Positions 25,501 through 33,246 of a DNA stretch of 64,000 nt are shown here, piece after piece. Made by a program: the position numbers and the translations under genes. Every line of letters starts with the position of its first letter. The first letter of the stretch is position 1. The notes under the pieces are model-generated. The model was given only the letters and a program-made list of their open reading frames with translations, searched no databases and had not been told where the DNA came from. Source of the stretch: HTCC5015 sp051747425 (lineage in GTDB: Bacteria > Pseudomonadota > Gammaproteobacteria > HTCC5015); the NCBI GenBank assembly GCA_051747425.1, contig JBNJGD010000003.1:173801-237800 (forward strand), read 5' to 3'.

Positions 25501-26245
25501 GTCCGCCGAGGCCGCTTCAGACGATAGCGCCGACGATGACTTTGGTGATCTTGGCGACTTTGACCTGGACGATGACAGCGGTGAGGACAAGGGCGAGACA
25601 TCAGGCGAATCGGATTCTGACTCACTCGACTTTGATCTTGGTGACAGCGAGGACGAAGTGTCTGCGGGCGACAGTGTCGCCATGGACTTCGACCTCGATG
25701 ACGATTCCCCTGAGCAAGACAAGGAGGACGAGGCGTCAGGTGATGACGGCTTTGACCTCGACATGGGGGCCCTGGATGACTCCGACGAGGGGACAGCCAG
25801 CGACACGCCGGAAGAAACGCCTTCCGGGGATGAAGCGTCCGACGACTTCGCCTTTGATCTGGACGATTTTGGCACAGAGGAAAAAGACGATTCGAGCGAC
25901 AGCGGGGAAGTGGACCTGGGTTCAGACGACTCCGGCGATGACGGCTTCGACCTGGATTTCGACACGGGCGACGATGATGAAGAGGATGATGCCGCCTCTG
26001 AAACCAGCATGCTCGATGACGACGACCTCGATACCATGATCGATGACATCGGCGAGGAAGGGGAAATTCCCGAGGGCGAGGACATGCCCGACAACCTCGA
26101 CGAGGTCGGCACCAAGCTCGATCTGGCCAAGGCCTACATCGACATGGGTGACACCGAAGGTGCCAAGTCGAGTCTGGAAGAGGTCATTGAAGAGGGCAGC
26201 GATGAGCAGAAGAAAGCCGCTGAGGAGTTGCTCTCGCAAATCTGA
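22568..26245 (+). CDS. fimV: FimV-like peptidoglycan-binding polar hub protein
   Basis: About 1225 aa from the GTG at 22568. Signal peptide (MQKRTLTSLLLASALPLSAHA), then the FimV N-terminal region (LGLGNIEVYSALNQPLDAEI), a Pro/Glu-rich linker, a LysM-like unit near residue 370 (YAVQQGDIMLEVAEQFRP), a coiled coil near 530, and one membrane helix near 640 (PLVWVIIALPVIILLGLLFA). A cytoplasmic TPR-like part follows (ADVYIAYGLFDQSEDLLKQ), then a very acidic segment and the conserved C-terminal helix pair (KLDLAKAYIDMGDTEGAKSS). FimV organises type IV pilus assembly and polarity. The GTG places a proper signal peptide at the N-terminus. Confidence 0.95.
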   Translation: MQKRTLTSLLLASALPLSAHALGLGNIEVYSALNQPLDAEIEITAAKPGETENLIVQLASEKAFTRAGVQRPYLLNNLDFESTMREDGTPVVKVTTKKPVREPFLNFLVDVEWPRGHLVREFTLLLDPPNFALQQPKQASSAPETSRPSEPSTAGSAPIEREPEPAPAPEPAPEPQAAPEPTPEPAPEPKQASQSEVVAAPVAADESDADDSQQAEATAPEDETVQPAELPPESTGEEDSPFADLLNDLEGDQEAAFDDSGYAATAQPETTESAESESLPYDDTAGDVDVSGLDGESLPAIDVELDPTKPFNAEAIVADDEAYIGPDIEQLFKAKQERLYSQPEPRMAEPEPMPEPEPEPERPSEYAVQQGDIMLEVAEQFRPQGVDINQAMLAIMRANPEAFIQDNVNLVREGQVLRIPDTESMQSMPTGEALNEVLAQNALWREYKAQVAGTQTASREAEADAETDAPAESADAAETAADSEQTGDGTQLSLVAPDEGESGTNYNAAGEEGEAGSEGRLRRDLSLARESLEASNLEKDEIESRISELEDIVTRSEGLIELKSEKMAQAQEGAEQANQAAAEYESGEAESDESAAAEEGGEEAETAAEDQAQEPTSARPTGIGGVIYDLLPEGLRPTMQPLLSGPLVWVIIALPVIILLGLLFALRQRGGKSDDALENIVFDDDDDQSGEGQSAEKTGGDEDTEATQTQVGDGDFDSDATMVVSPEEREAAMQSGEAEQSVSDESEDDEEVQNTLAEADVYIAYGLFDQSEDLLKQTIEDNPDVPAYRGKLLESHFNAGKKDEFVATAEALKEKVDPETSRVWQKAVVMGQEIAPESPLFAGAEVSGDLQASDFSQDRPDTPDVDLGGDADIDLSSADISDDEGESAESGQDNVELEDDFSLGDVVAELDDNDDSAPSASVEEEEDEIDFDVDNFLSDTGADDEEAQAPAEDDDSDEPIADISLDLGDEEENADKGESAEAASDDSADDDFGDLGDFDLDDDSGEDKGETSGESDSDSLDFDLGDSEDEVSAGDSVAMDFDLDDDSPEQDKEDEASGDDGFDLDMGALDDSDEGTASDTPEETPSGDEASDDFAFDLDDFGTEEKDDSSDSGEVDLGSDDSGDDGFDLDFDTGDDDEEDDAASETSMLDDDDLDTMIDDIGEEGEIPEGEDMPDNLDEVGTKLDLAKAYIDMGDTEGAKSSLEEVIEEGSDEQKKAAEELLSQI

Positions 26246-26271
26246 TGAGCCGCACAGCTTTTCGCGATCAG

Positions 26272-26299
26272 GGCCGGCTTATGCCGGCCTCTTTTTTTG
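26272..26299 (+). terminator. Rho-independent terminator after fimV
   Basis: GGCCGGC-TTAT-GCCGGCC is a perfect 7-bp GC stem with a four-base loop, followed by CT and seven T. It isolates fimV from truA. Confidence 0.92.
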
Positions 26300-26364
26300 T
26301 ATCTGTCGAGTGGCCAGGGGCTTTCTTTTGGGCGAACATGTGGGTTCGGATGTGAGGTGGCAAA

Positions 26365-27159
26365 TTGAGAATTGCTCTGGGGATTGAATACGACGGCACC
26401 GCCTACCACGGTTGGCAGCGCCAGCAAAATGGCATCAGCGTCCAGCAGGTGCTGGAAGAAGCTCTGTCCCGCGTGGCCGATAGCGAGGTGTTGTTGCACT
26501 GTGCCGGTCGAACCGACACCGGCGTCCACGCTACCCAGCAGGTGGTTCACTTCGACAGTGAAGCCCGGCGCAGCGAGCGCAACTGGGTGCTTGGCGCCAA
26601 TGCCAATCTGCCGCGGGATGTCTCGGTGCGCTGGGCGCGCCAGGTCGGCGATGACTTCCACGCCCGCTTCAGCGCCGAGAGTCGTCGTTACCGCTATGTC
26701 ATTCTGTCGCGTTTCGCCCGCTCGGCACTGTGGGCCAACCGCGCCACCTGGACACACAAGCGCCTCGATGGCGAGCGGATGCAGCGGGCTGCGCAGCATC
26801 TGGTGGGCCGTCACGACTTTTCCTCCTATCGGGCCGTGCACTGTCAGGCAAAATCCCCGGTCAGAACACTGCACTCACTGGCGGTCAGCCAGCGCGGTGG
26901 ATTTACCGTCATCGATGTCCACGGCGACGGATTTCTGCACCACATGGTGCGCAATATCGCCGGCGTGCTCATGGCCATAGGCGCCGGCGAGGCCGAGCTG
27001 GACTGGAGCCGCGAGGTACTGGAACACCGCGATCGTCGCCTGGGGGGCGTGACGGCTCCACCCCGGGGGCTTTACTTTGTCCACGCCGCCTACCCCGAGC
27101 GCTTTGAATTGCCCAATTCACCCCGTTGGCCAGAGCTGGGTGAAGGCGAGGGCGTCTAG
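26365..27159 (+). CDS. truA: tRNA pseudouridine(38-40) synthase
   Basis: 264 aa. It converts uridines 38-40 of the anticodon arm to pseudouridine. The catalytic Asp is in AGRTDTGVHATQQVVHF. The N-terminus is RIALGIEYDGTAYHGWQRQ. The start is TTG at 26365: GAGGTGG lies five bases upstream, and the only upstream in-frame ATGs (26338 and 26350) run into TGA at 26353. That leaves a five-codon mini-ORF immediately before truA. Confidence 0.95.
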   Translation: MRIALGIEYDGTAYHGWQRQQNGISVQQVLEEALSRVADSEVLLHCAGRTDTGVHATQQVVHFDSEARRSERNWVLGANANLPRDVSVRWARQVGDDFHARFSAESRRYRYVILSRFARSALWANRATWTHKRLDGERMQRAAQHLVGRHDFSSYRAVHCQAKSPVRTLHSLAVSQRGGFTVIDVHGDGFLHHMVRNIAGVLMAIGAGEAELDWSREVLEHRDRRLGGVTAPPRGLYFVHAAYPERFELPNSPRWPELGEGEGV

Positions 27160-27250
27160 CAGCCCGCCAGCCAATAACGGAAGGCCTCTTTGTGTCCTTT
27201 GTGTTAAGCTCGCGGCTCGACGATCACTGATCCCACTGCGTACTGTCAGC

Positions 27251-27901
27251 ATGTCTCACTGCTCCAACCAGCGCCGTATTCGCGTAAAAATCTGTGGCAT
27301 TACCCGCCTGGAGGATGCCCTGGATGCCGTCGACCTGGGCGCCGATGCCCTGGGTTTTGTTTTCTATCGCCCCAGCCGCCGCTTTATCGAGCCCGCCGAG
27401 GCCGCCGGGATCATCGAGCGTCTGCCGCCCTTTGTGACCTGCGTGGGACTCTTCATGGACGCCGATCCCCGCTTTGTCACCGACGCCCTGGGCGCCGCCC
27501 CGCTCGATTTATTGCAATTTCACGGCCGCGAGTCCGCCGCGGAGTGCCGTCGTTACCAACGCCCCTATATCAAGGCCGTGCCCATGAATGAGGACATTGA
27601 CCTCGAAGTTTATGCACGCCGCTTTGACGACAGCCGTGGTCTACTGCTCGATAGCACCCGCTTTGGCCACGCCGGCGGCAGTGGCAAGACCTTTGACTGG
27701 TCCGAGGCCAGGGCGCTGGCCCGGCCCGGCCGGCCGATCATCATGGCCGGCGGCTTACGCCCCGACAATGTGGTGTCCTGCGTGGAGCAAACGGGCTGCT
27801 ACGGTGTCGATGTGAGCAGCGGGGTGGAGACTTCGCCCGGCCTCAAGGACCGGCATAAACTGCAACAGTTATTCAGTGCCCTCGGGGCACGACAGGTGTA
27901 G
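27251..27901 (+). CDS. trpF: Phosphoribosylanthranilate isomerase
   Basis: 216 aa from the ATG at 27251. It catalyses the Amadori rearrangement in tryptophan synthesis. The N-terminal VKICGITRLEDALDAVDLGA, with the catalytic Cys, and the C-terminal GVDVSSGVETSPGLKD are diagnostic, as are FHGRES and PIIMAGGL. A longer in-frame start overlapping truA is rejected because it has no family similarity. trpB starts 4 bases after the stop. Confidence 0.97.
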   Translation: MSHCSNQRRIRVKICGITRLEDALDAVDLGADALGFVFYRPSRRFIEPAEAAGIIERLPPFVTCVGLFMDADPRFVTDALGAAPLDLLQFHGRESAAECRRYQRPYIKAVPMNEDIDLEVYARRFDDSRGLLLDSTRFGHAGGSGKTFDWSEARALARPGRPIIMAGGLRPDNVVSCVEQTGCYGVDVSSGVETSPGLKDRHKLQQLFSALGARQV

Positions 27902-27905
27902 AGAA

Positions 27906-29117
27906 ATGAGCGAAAGCAAAGACTATCATCGGTTTCCCGACGCCCGGGGTCGCTTTGGCGATTACGGCGGCCGCTTTGTGGCCGAGACCCTGATCGAGGC
28001 CCTCGATGAACTGAGCGAGGCCTACGAGCGCTACCGCAACGACCCCGATTTTGTCGCCGAGCTGGCTGGCGATCTCAAAGACTATGTGGGGCGCCCCAGT
28101 CCCCTGTACCACGCCAAGCGCTGGTCCCGGGAGCTGGGTGGCGCGCAGATTTACCTCAAGCGCGAGGACCTCAACCACACCGGGGCCCACAAGATCAACC
28201 ACGCCCTGGGTCAGGGGCTGTTGGCCAAACGCATGGGCAAAACCCGTATTATCGCCGAGACCGGTGCCGGCCAGCACGGTGTGGCCACGGCCACCGTCGC
28301 CGCTCGCCTCGGGCTCAAGTGCGTGGTTTACATGGGCGCCGACGACATTCAGCGCCAGTCGCCCAATGTTTTTCGCATGCGTTTGCTGGGCGCCGAAGTG
28401 GTACCGGTCAACTCCGGTTCGCGGACGCTCAAGGACGCCCTGAACGAGGCCATGCGCGACTGGGTAAGTAACATCGATGACACCTTCTACATCATCGGCA
28501 CGGTGGCCGGTCCCCACCCGTACCCGGCCATGGTTCGCGACTTCCAGTCGGTGATCGGCCGCGAAGTGCGCCAGCAAATGGACGAGAGTCTGGGCGTTCA
28601 GGCCGATGCCCTGGTGGCCTGTGTCGGCGGTGGCTCCAATGCCATCGGCCTGTTCTACGAGTTTCTCAACGATCCCGACATCGCCATCTACGGCGTCGAG
28701 GCCGGCGGCGATGGGGTGGAGACCGGCCGACACGCGGCGCCTCTGCAGGATGGTCGCCCCGGCGTTTTGCACGGCAATCGCACCTATCTGATGGAAGATG
28801 AAAACGGCCAGATTATCGAGACGCACTCGATTTCCGCCGGCCTCGACTACCCGGGTGTGGGTCCCGAGCACAGCTGGCTCAAGGACAGCGGCCGGGTCCA
28901 GTATGTCAGTGTGACCGATGACGAGGCTCTGGCGGGCTTCCACGCCCTGACTCGAATCGAGGGGATCATCCCGGCGCTGGAGTCCAGCCACGCGCTGGCC
29001 TATGTCGCCAAACTGGCTCCCACCATGCGGCCCGATCAGCGAATTGTGATCAACCTCTCTGGCCGTGGAGACAAGGACATCAACACCGTGGCCCAGCGTG
29101 AGGGCATCGAACTATGA
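27906..29117 (+). CDS. trpB: Tryptophan synthase beta chain
   Basis: 403 aa. It joins indole and serine with PLP. The PLP Lys is in HTGAHKINHALGQGL, the phosphate loop is CVGGGSNAIG, and the N-terminus has GRFGDYGGRFVAETL. The ATG at 27906 has GTAGAGAA upstream. The stop overlaps trpA as ATGA, as usual for the TrpAB channel complex. In Pseudomonas aeruginosa trpBA lies elsewhere, so trpF-trpB-trpA here is the more common arrangement. Confidence 0.98.
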   Translation: MSESKDYHRFPDARGRFGDYGGRFVAETLIEALDELSEAYERYRNDPDFVAELAGDLKDYVGRPSPLYHAKRWSRELGGAQIYLKREDLNHTGAHKINHALGQGLLAKRMGKTRIIAETGAGQHGVATATVAARLGLKCVVYMGADDIQRQSPNVFRMRLLGAEVVPVNSGSRTLKDALNEAMRDWVSNIDDTFYIIGTVAGPHPYPAMVRDFQSVIGREVRQQMDESLGVQADALVACVGGGSNAIGLFYEFLNDPDIAIYGVEAGGDGVETGRHAAPLQDGRPGVLHGNRTYLMEDENGQIIETHSISAGLDYPGVGPEHSWLKDSGRVQYVSVTDDEALAGFHALTRIEGIIPALESSHALAYVAKLAPTMRPDQRIVINLSGRGDKDINTVAQREGIEL

Positions 29118-29917
29118 GCCGTATTGAAAAGACATTTGCGCAGTTGCGCGAGGCCGACAAAAAGGCACTGATACCCTACATCACGGCCGGTGACAGCGAG
29201 CCGGCCTGGACGGTGCCCCTGATGCATGCCCTGGTGGAAGCCGGGGCCGATATCATCGAAGTGGGCGTGCCTTTCTCCGACCCCATGGCCGATGGCCCGG
29301 CCATTCAGCAGGCCTGCGAGCGGGCCCTGGAGCACAAACTGGGGCTGGGGCAGGTGCTGGACATGGTGGCCGAGTTCCGCCGTGAAAACCAGAATACGCC
29401 TGTAGTGTTGATGGGCTATCTGAACCCCATTGAAGTAATGGGCTACGAGCGCTTTGCCGAGCGCGCCGCACAGGTGGGTGTCGACGGTGTTCTGACGGTG
29501 GATCTGCCGCCGGAAGAGGCCGACATGCTGACCCGCTACCTGGCGCAGCTCTCGCTCGATCCGATTTTTCTGGTGGCTCCCACCAGTACGGACAAGCGCA
29601 TTCGCTCCATTGCCAGTCAGGCCAGTGGTTTTATTTACTATGTGTCCCTCAAGGGCGTGACCGGTGCCGCCACACTCGACAGGGAGGCGGTTAAAGCCAA
29701 GCTGTCGGAGATTCGCTCTGTGACCGACTTGCCCCTGGGGGTCGGCTTTGGCATACGAGATGCTGAAACTGCGGCGGCCATGGCCGCCTGCGGCGACGCC
29801 GTGGTGGTCGGCAGCGCCCTGGTCAACCGGATTGGTGCCAGCGAGGGCGACCTGGAGCGGGCCAAGGCGGACATTGTCGGACTGCTGTCAGAGATGCGCG
29901 AGGCGATGGATGCCTAG
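29114..29917 (+). CDS. trpA: Tryptophan synthase alpha chain
   Basis: 267 aa TIM barrel that cleaves indole-3-glycerol phosphate and channels indole to TrpB. The catalytic Glu is in ADIIEVGVPFSDPMADGPAI, Asp is in VLTVDLPPEEAD, and the phosphate site includes GVGFGIRDAE. It overlaps trpB by four bases. accD starts 38 bases after its stop. Confidence 0.98.
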   Translation: MSRIEKTFAQLREADKKALIPYITAGDSEPAWTVPLMHALVEAGADIIEVGVPFSDPMADGPAIQQACERALEHKLGLGQVLDMVAEFRRENQNTPVVLMGYLNPIEVMGYERFAERAAQVGVDGVLTVDLPPEEADMLTRYLAQLSLDPIFLVAPTSTDKRIRSIASQASGFIYYVSLKGVTGAATLDREAVKAKLSEIRSVTDLPLGVGFGIRDAETAAAMAACGDAVVVGSALVNRIGASEGDLERAKADIVGLLSEMREAMDA

Positions 29918-29955
29918 CCATTCACTCCACGGGCGACTGGGATTACACTGCTGAC

Positions 29956-30804
29956 ATGAGTTGGTACGAGAGACTGATGCCCGCCAAGGTGGGTTCGCGC
30001 AATAAAAGCCCAGTGCCGGAAGGCGTCTGGGTTCAGTGCGAGTCTTGCAAGGTGACGCTCTATCGCAACGAGCTGGAAAAACACCAGATGGTTTGTCCCA
30101 AGTGTGGTTTTCATCACCACATTTCGGCAAGACAGCGTCTCGACTGGTTCCTCGATGGTCCCCGTCGCGAGGCCATTGGCGAAGCGCTCAAACCGAAGGA
30201 CATTCTCAAGTTCAAGGACAGCCGCCGCTACAAGGATCGCCTGGTCCAGCAATACAAAAAGTGTGGCGAGGATGAGGCCCTGCTGGCCAGCAAGGGCGAA
30301 GTGGATGGTCGCCCGGTGGTGGCCACGGCGTTCGAGTACGCTTTTATCGGTGGCTCCATGGGGGCGGTGGTGGGTGAGCGCTTTGCCCTGGCCGCCGAAA
30401 TCGCACTGGCCGAGCGCCGTCCCCTGATCAACTTCTCCGCCAGTGGCGGCGCGCGCATGCAGGAGGGACTGACCTCACTGTTCCAGATGGCCAAGACCAG
30501 CGCCGCACTGGGGCGCCTGTCCGAGGCCGGCGTGCCCTATATCTCGGTGATGACCGACCCCACCATGGGCGGCGTTTCGGCCAGCCTGGCCATGTTGGGT
30601 GACATTAACCTCGCCGAGCCCGGCGCCCTGATTGGCTTCGCCGGTCCCCGGGTGATTCAGCAGACCGTGCGCGAGACTTTACCCGAGGGCTTCCAGCGCG
30701 CCGAGTTTCTGCTCGAACACGGTGCCCTGGATCAAGTGGTTCACCGGCACCGTCTCAAGCAGACCATCTCGCGCATGCTTGAGATGCTCGGCTCGGCGCC
30801 TTGA
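29956..30804 (+). CDS. accD: Acetyl-CoA carboxylase carboxyltransferase beta subunit
   Basis: 282 aa. With AccA it transfers CO2 from carboxybiotin to acetyl-CoA to make malonyl-CoA. The N-terminal zinc ribbon is intact (QCESCKV and VCPKCGFH). The carboxyltransferase core has INFSASGGARMQEGLTSL and PTMGGVSASLAML. It shares one base with folC (TGATG). Confidence 0.98.
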   Translation: MSWYERLMPAKVGSRNKSPVPEGVWVQCESCKVTLYRNELEKHQMVCPKCGFHHHISARQRLDWFLDGPRREAIGEALKPKDILKFKDSRRYKDRLVQQYKKCGEDEALLASKGEVDGRPVVATAFEYAFIGGSMGAVVGERFALAAEIALAERRPLINFSASGGARMQEGLTSLFQMAKTSAALGRLSEAGVPYISVMTDPTMGGVSASLAMLGDINLAEPGALIGFAGPRVIQQTVRETLPEGFQRAEFLLEHGALDQVVHRHRLKQTISRMLEMLGSAP

Positions 30805-32093
30805 TGTCGCCCCGCTTCGAGACGCTTTCCGACTGGCTGAACTGGCAAGAGCAATTGCACAGCTCGGCGGTGGATCTCGGTTTCGATCGCATCCGCGCGG
30901 TGCTCGAGCGCCTTGCCCCCGACCTGTCCTCCGCCGTGATCATTACCGTCGGCGGCACCAACGGCAAGGGGTCGACCCTGGCCTTTCTCGATGCCATTTA
31001 CCGCCGGGGCGGTTACCGCACGGGCCTGTTTACCTCCCCCCACTTTATCGACTACTGCGAGCGCATTCGCATCGACGGTGACAAGGTGACCGAGTCCGAT
31101 CTCTGCGCCGCCTTTGCCGCCATCGACGAAGCCCGCGGTGACACCAGTCTGACTTATTTTGAATTCAGTACGCTGGCCGCCCTGTGGCTGTTTGCCCGCG
31201 AGCAGCTGTCTGTGGTTTTGCTCGAGGTGGGTCTCGGCGGCCGCCTGGACGCCAGCAATGTGGTCGATGCCGATGTCGCCATTGTCGCCTCCGTATCCAT
31301 TGATCACCGCGACTGGCTGGGTGATACCCGCGAGGATATCGGTCGCGAAAAGGCGGGGATATTTCGCCCCGACTGTCCGGCGATCAGTGGCGACCGACAA
31401 CCACCGGCGACGCTTCGCGAGACCGCTGGAGCACTCGGCAGCCAGTGGTACGGGCGCGGCGAGCAGTTTGATGTACAGGTTCACCAGAGCCTGAACCGCC
31501 ACGATTACTGGTCTCTCCAGTGGGGGGCGCTGTCTGTGGACCTGCCCTGGCCGAGTCACCTCAAGGCACCGGTGCAACTGGATAACGCTGCCTGTGCAGC
31601 CATGGCCGTGTTATTGCTTGAGGAGCGGCGACCGGTACCGCGCGAGGCTCTGGCGGAAGGCATACGCGACGCCCGATTGACAGGGCGCCTGCAGGTCTGG
31701 CGCGAGAGGCCCAAAGTCATTCTCGATGTGGCCCACAACGAGGCCGCCGCTCGGGCCCTGTTTGGCGCGTTGGCGGGTATTCCCCGCAGCGGTCTGCATC
31801 TGGTTCTGGCCATGTTGAAAGACAAGGAAGTGCGCGACACAGGTGCGGTGCTGGGCGCTTTGCAACCCCGGTGGCACCTGGCCAGCCCGGCCGTGCCCCG
31901 GGGTATGTCGGTGGCGGATCTGCGCGAGCAGCTGCCCGGTGCCGCGCCGGAGGAGACCAGTGAGTACGCCAGTGTGGCCGATGCCTATCGGGGCGCTTTG
32001 GCGGCGGCTTCGGAGGACGACCTGATCGTGGTAACAGGGTCGTTTTTTACCGTGGCCGAGGTCATGGGATTACCCGCGGAAGGTGCGTTATAA
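30804..32093 (+). CDS. folC: Dihydrofolate synthase / folylpolyglutamate synthase
   Basis: 429 aa Mur-ligase-like enzyme that adds Glu to dihydropteroate and folates. P-loop VGGTNGKGSTLAFLDAIY, FTSPHFIDYCERI, and VLLEVGLGGRLDASNVV are diagnostic, as is ILDVAHNEAAA. The ATG at 30804 overlaps the accD stop. A TTG at 30801 would add only one residue. Confidence 0.97.
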   Translation: MSPRFETLSDWLNWQEQLHSSAVDLGFDRIRAVLERLAPDLSSAVIITVGGTNGKGSTLAFLDAIYRRGGYRTGLFTSPHFIDYCERIRIDGDKVTESDLCAAFAAIDEARGDTSLTYFEFSTLAALWLFAREQLSVVLLEVGLGGRLDASNVVDADVAIVASVSIDHRDWLGDTREDIGREKAGIFRPDCPAISGDRQPPATLRETAGALGSQWYGRGEQFDVQVHQSLNRHDYWSLQWGALSVDLPWPSHLKAPVQLDNAACAAMAVLLLEERRPVPREALAEGIRDARLTGRLQVWRERPKVILDVAHNEAAARALFGALAGIPRSGLHLVLAMLKDKEVRDTGAVLGALQPRWHLASPAVPRGMSVADLREQLPGAAPEETSEYASVADAYRGALAAASEDDLIVVTGSFFTVAEVMGLPAEGAL

Positions 32094-32165
32094 TGCCAGC
32101 GCTTTTCAATGGTGTGGCGGCAGACGATCGGCCACCGCGCCGCGTCGGCGAGGCAGGTAGCGACG

Positions 32166-32735
32166 GTGGATGAACTTTTGAAACAACGCTTGGTAGGCGC
32201 CTCGATCTGGGTGTTGCTGGCGGTGGTTTTTTTGCCCTCGATACTCGATGGCAGTGGTGTCGAGGGCCAGGCCGATGAAATTGCCCTGGGGCTGCCATCG
32301 CAGCACGCCACCACGCTGATTCTGCAGCCGGATGCCGAGAGCGCCGAGGTGGTAGCGGTGGAAAAACCGCTGGAAGTGCGCCCCGATACCCCCGCACCCG
32401 CGCGCCCGGCACCCGAGGCGCCGCCGGTTGAACCGGCACCCGCTCCGCAGGAGCAAAGCACTTCCGATCCCGACCCCGTTCCCGGAAAGACCGATGTCGA
32501 CAAGGGATGGATTGTCCAGATTGGCAGCTTCAGCAGTCGCGACAATGCCGAGGGCCTGAGCGATCAGTTGGGCGAGGCCGGTTACCACAGTTTTGTCGAG
32601 GCCAGTGGCATCGGCAGCAGCCGCGTCTACCGCGTGCGCATTGGCCCCAGTGAGACCCGGGATCAGGCCGAATCGGTGCGCAAGCGACTGCAGAGTGACG
32701 AAAAGCGCGACGGCCTCGTCATGGAGTATCCCTGA
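32166..32735 (+). CDS. dedD: DedD-like SPOR-domain inner-membrane protein
   Basis: 189 aa from the GTG at 32166. A short cytoplasmic tail precedes one membrane helix (RLVGASIWVLLAVVFLPSIL), then a Pro/Ala/Glu-rich periplasmic linker and a C-terminal SPOR domain (GWIVQIGSFSSRDNAEGLSD and VYRVRIGPSETRDQAESV). SPOR domains bind denuded septal peptidoglycan, so a division role is expected. The start is set by alignment with E. coli DedD (NRLVGTIVLVALGVIVLPGL). A longer start at 32109 is possible. Confidence 0.9.
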   Translation: MDELLKQRLVGASIWVLLAVVFLPSILDGSGVEGQADEIALGLPSQHATTLILQPDAESAEVVAVEKPLEVRPDTPAPARPAPEAPPVEPAPAPQEQSTSDPDPVPGKTDVDKGWIVQIGSFSSRDNAEGLSDQLGEAGYHSFVEASGIGSSRVYRVRIGPSETRDQAESVRKRLQSDEKRDGLVMEYP

Positions 32736-33229
32736 TGCACTGGATAGATGTCGCCATCGTTCTGGTTGTCCTGGTCTCGACGGGCGTGGCGCTTTTCCGC
32801 GGCTTCGTCAAGGAGGCCATCTCCCTGATCAGCTGGATTGCGGCGACAGTCATCAGTATCCAGTTTGCCCCCAAACTGGCTACGCTCTGGCCCGAGGCCA
32901 TCACGGGCGGCTGGCTGCGCCAGGGCATCGCCCTGATCGTCCTGTTTGTCGCCACCATGATCGTCGGTGGTCTGGTCAATTTTATCGTTGGCTCGCTGGT
33001 GGAAAAGACCGGCTTGAGCCACACTGACCGCGCTCTGGGTGGTCTGTTTGGTTTGATTCGCGGCGTGGTGATTGTCTGCGCCCTGATTCTGTTCGGCGCC
33101 TTTGTCGAACTCAGTCGCGCCGACTGGTGGCAGGAGGCGGTTCTGTTGGCTTATTTCCAGGCGCTTTGTGAATGGTTCGTCTCGCTGATGCCCGGCGATG
33201 TGGCGGCCAAGTTTGTATTTCCGAAATAA
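32735..33229 (+). CDS. cvpA: CvpA family membrane protein
   Basis: 164 aa with four predicted membrane helices, beginning MHWIDVAIVLVVLVSTGVAL and FRGFVKEAISLISW. The position between dedD and purF is conserved in gammaproteobacteria. CvpA is linked to colicin V production and envelope stress tolerance, and the molecular role is unclear. It overlaps dedD by one base (TGATG). Confidence 0.95.
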   Translation: MHWIDVAIVLVVLVSTGVALFRGFVKEAISLISWIAATVISIQFAPKLATLWPEAITGGWLRQGIALIVLFVATMIVGGLVNFIVGSLVEKTGLSHTDRALGGLFGLIRGVVIVCALILFGAFVELSRADWWQEAVLLAYFQALCEWFVSLMPGDVAAKFVFPK

Positions 33230-33246
33230 CGATAAGGTGAAAGTCC

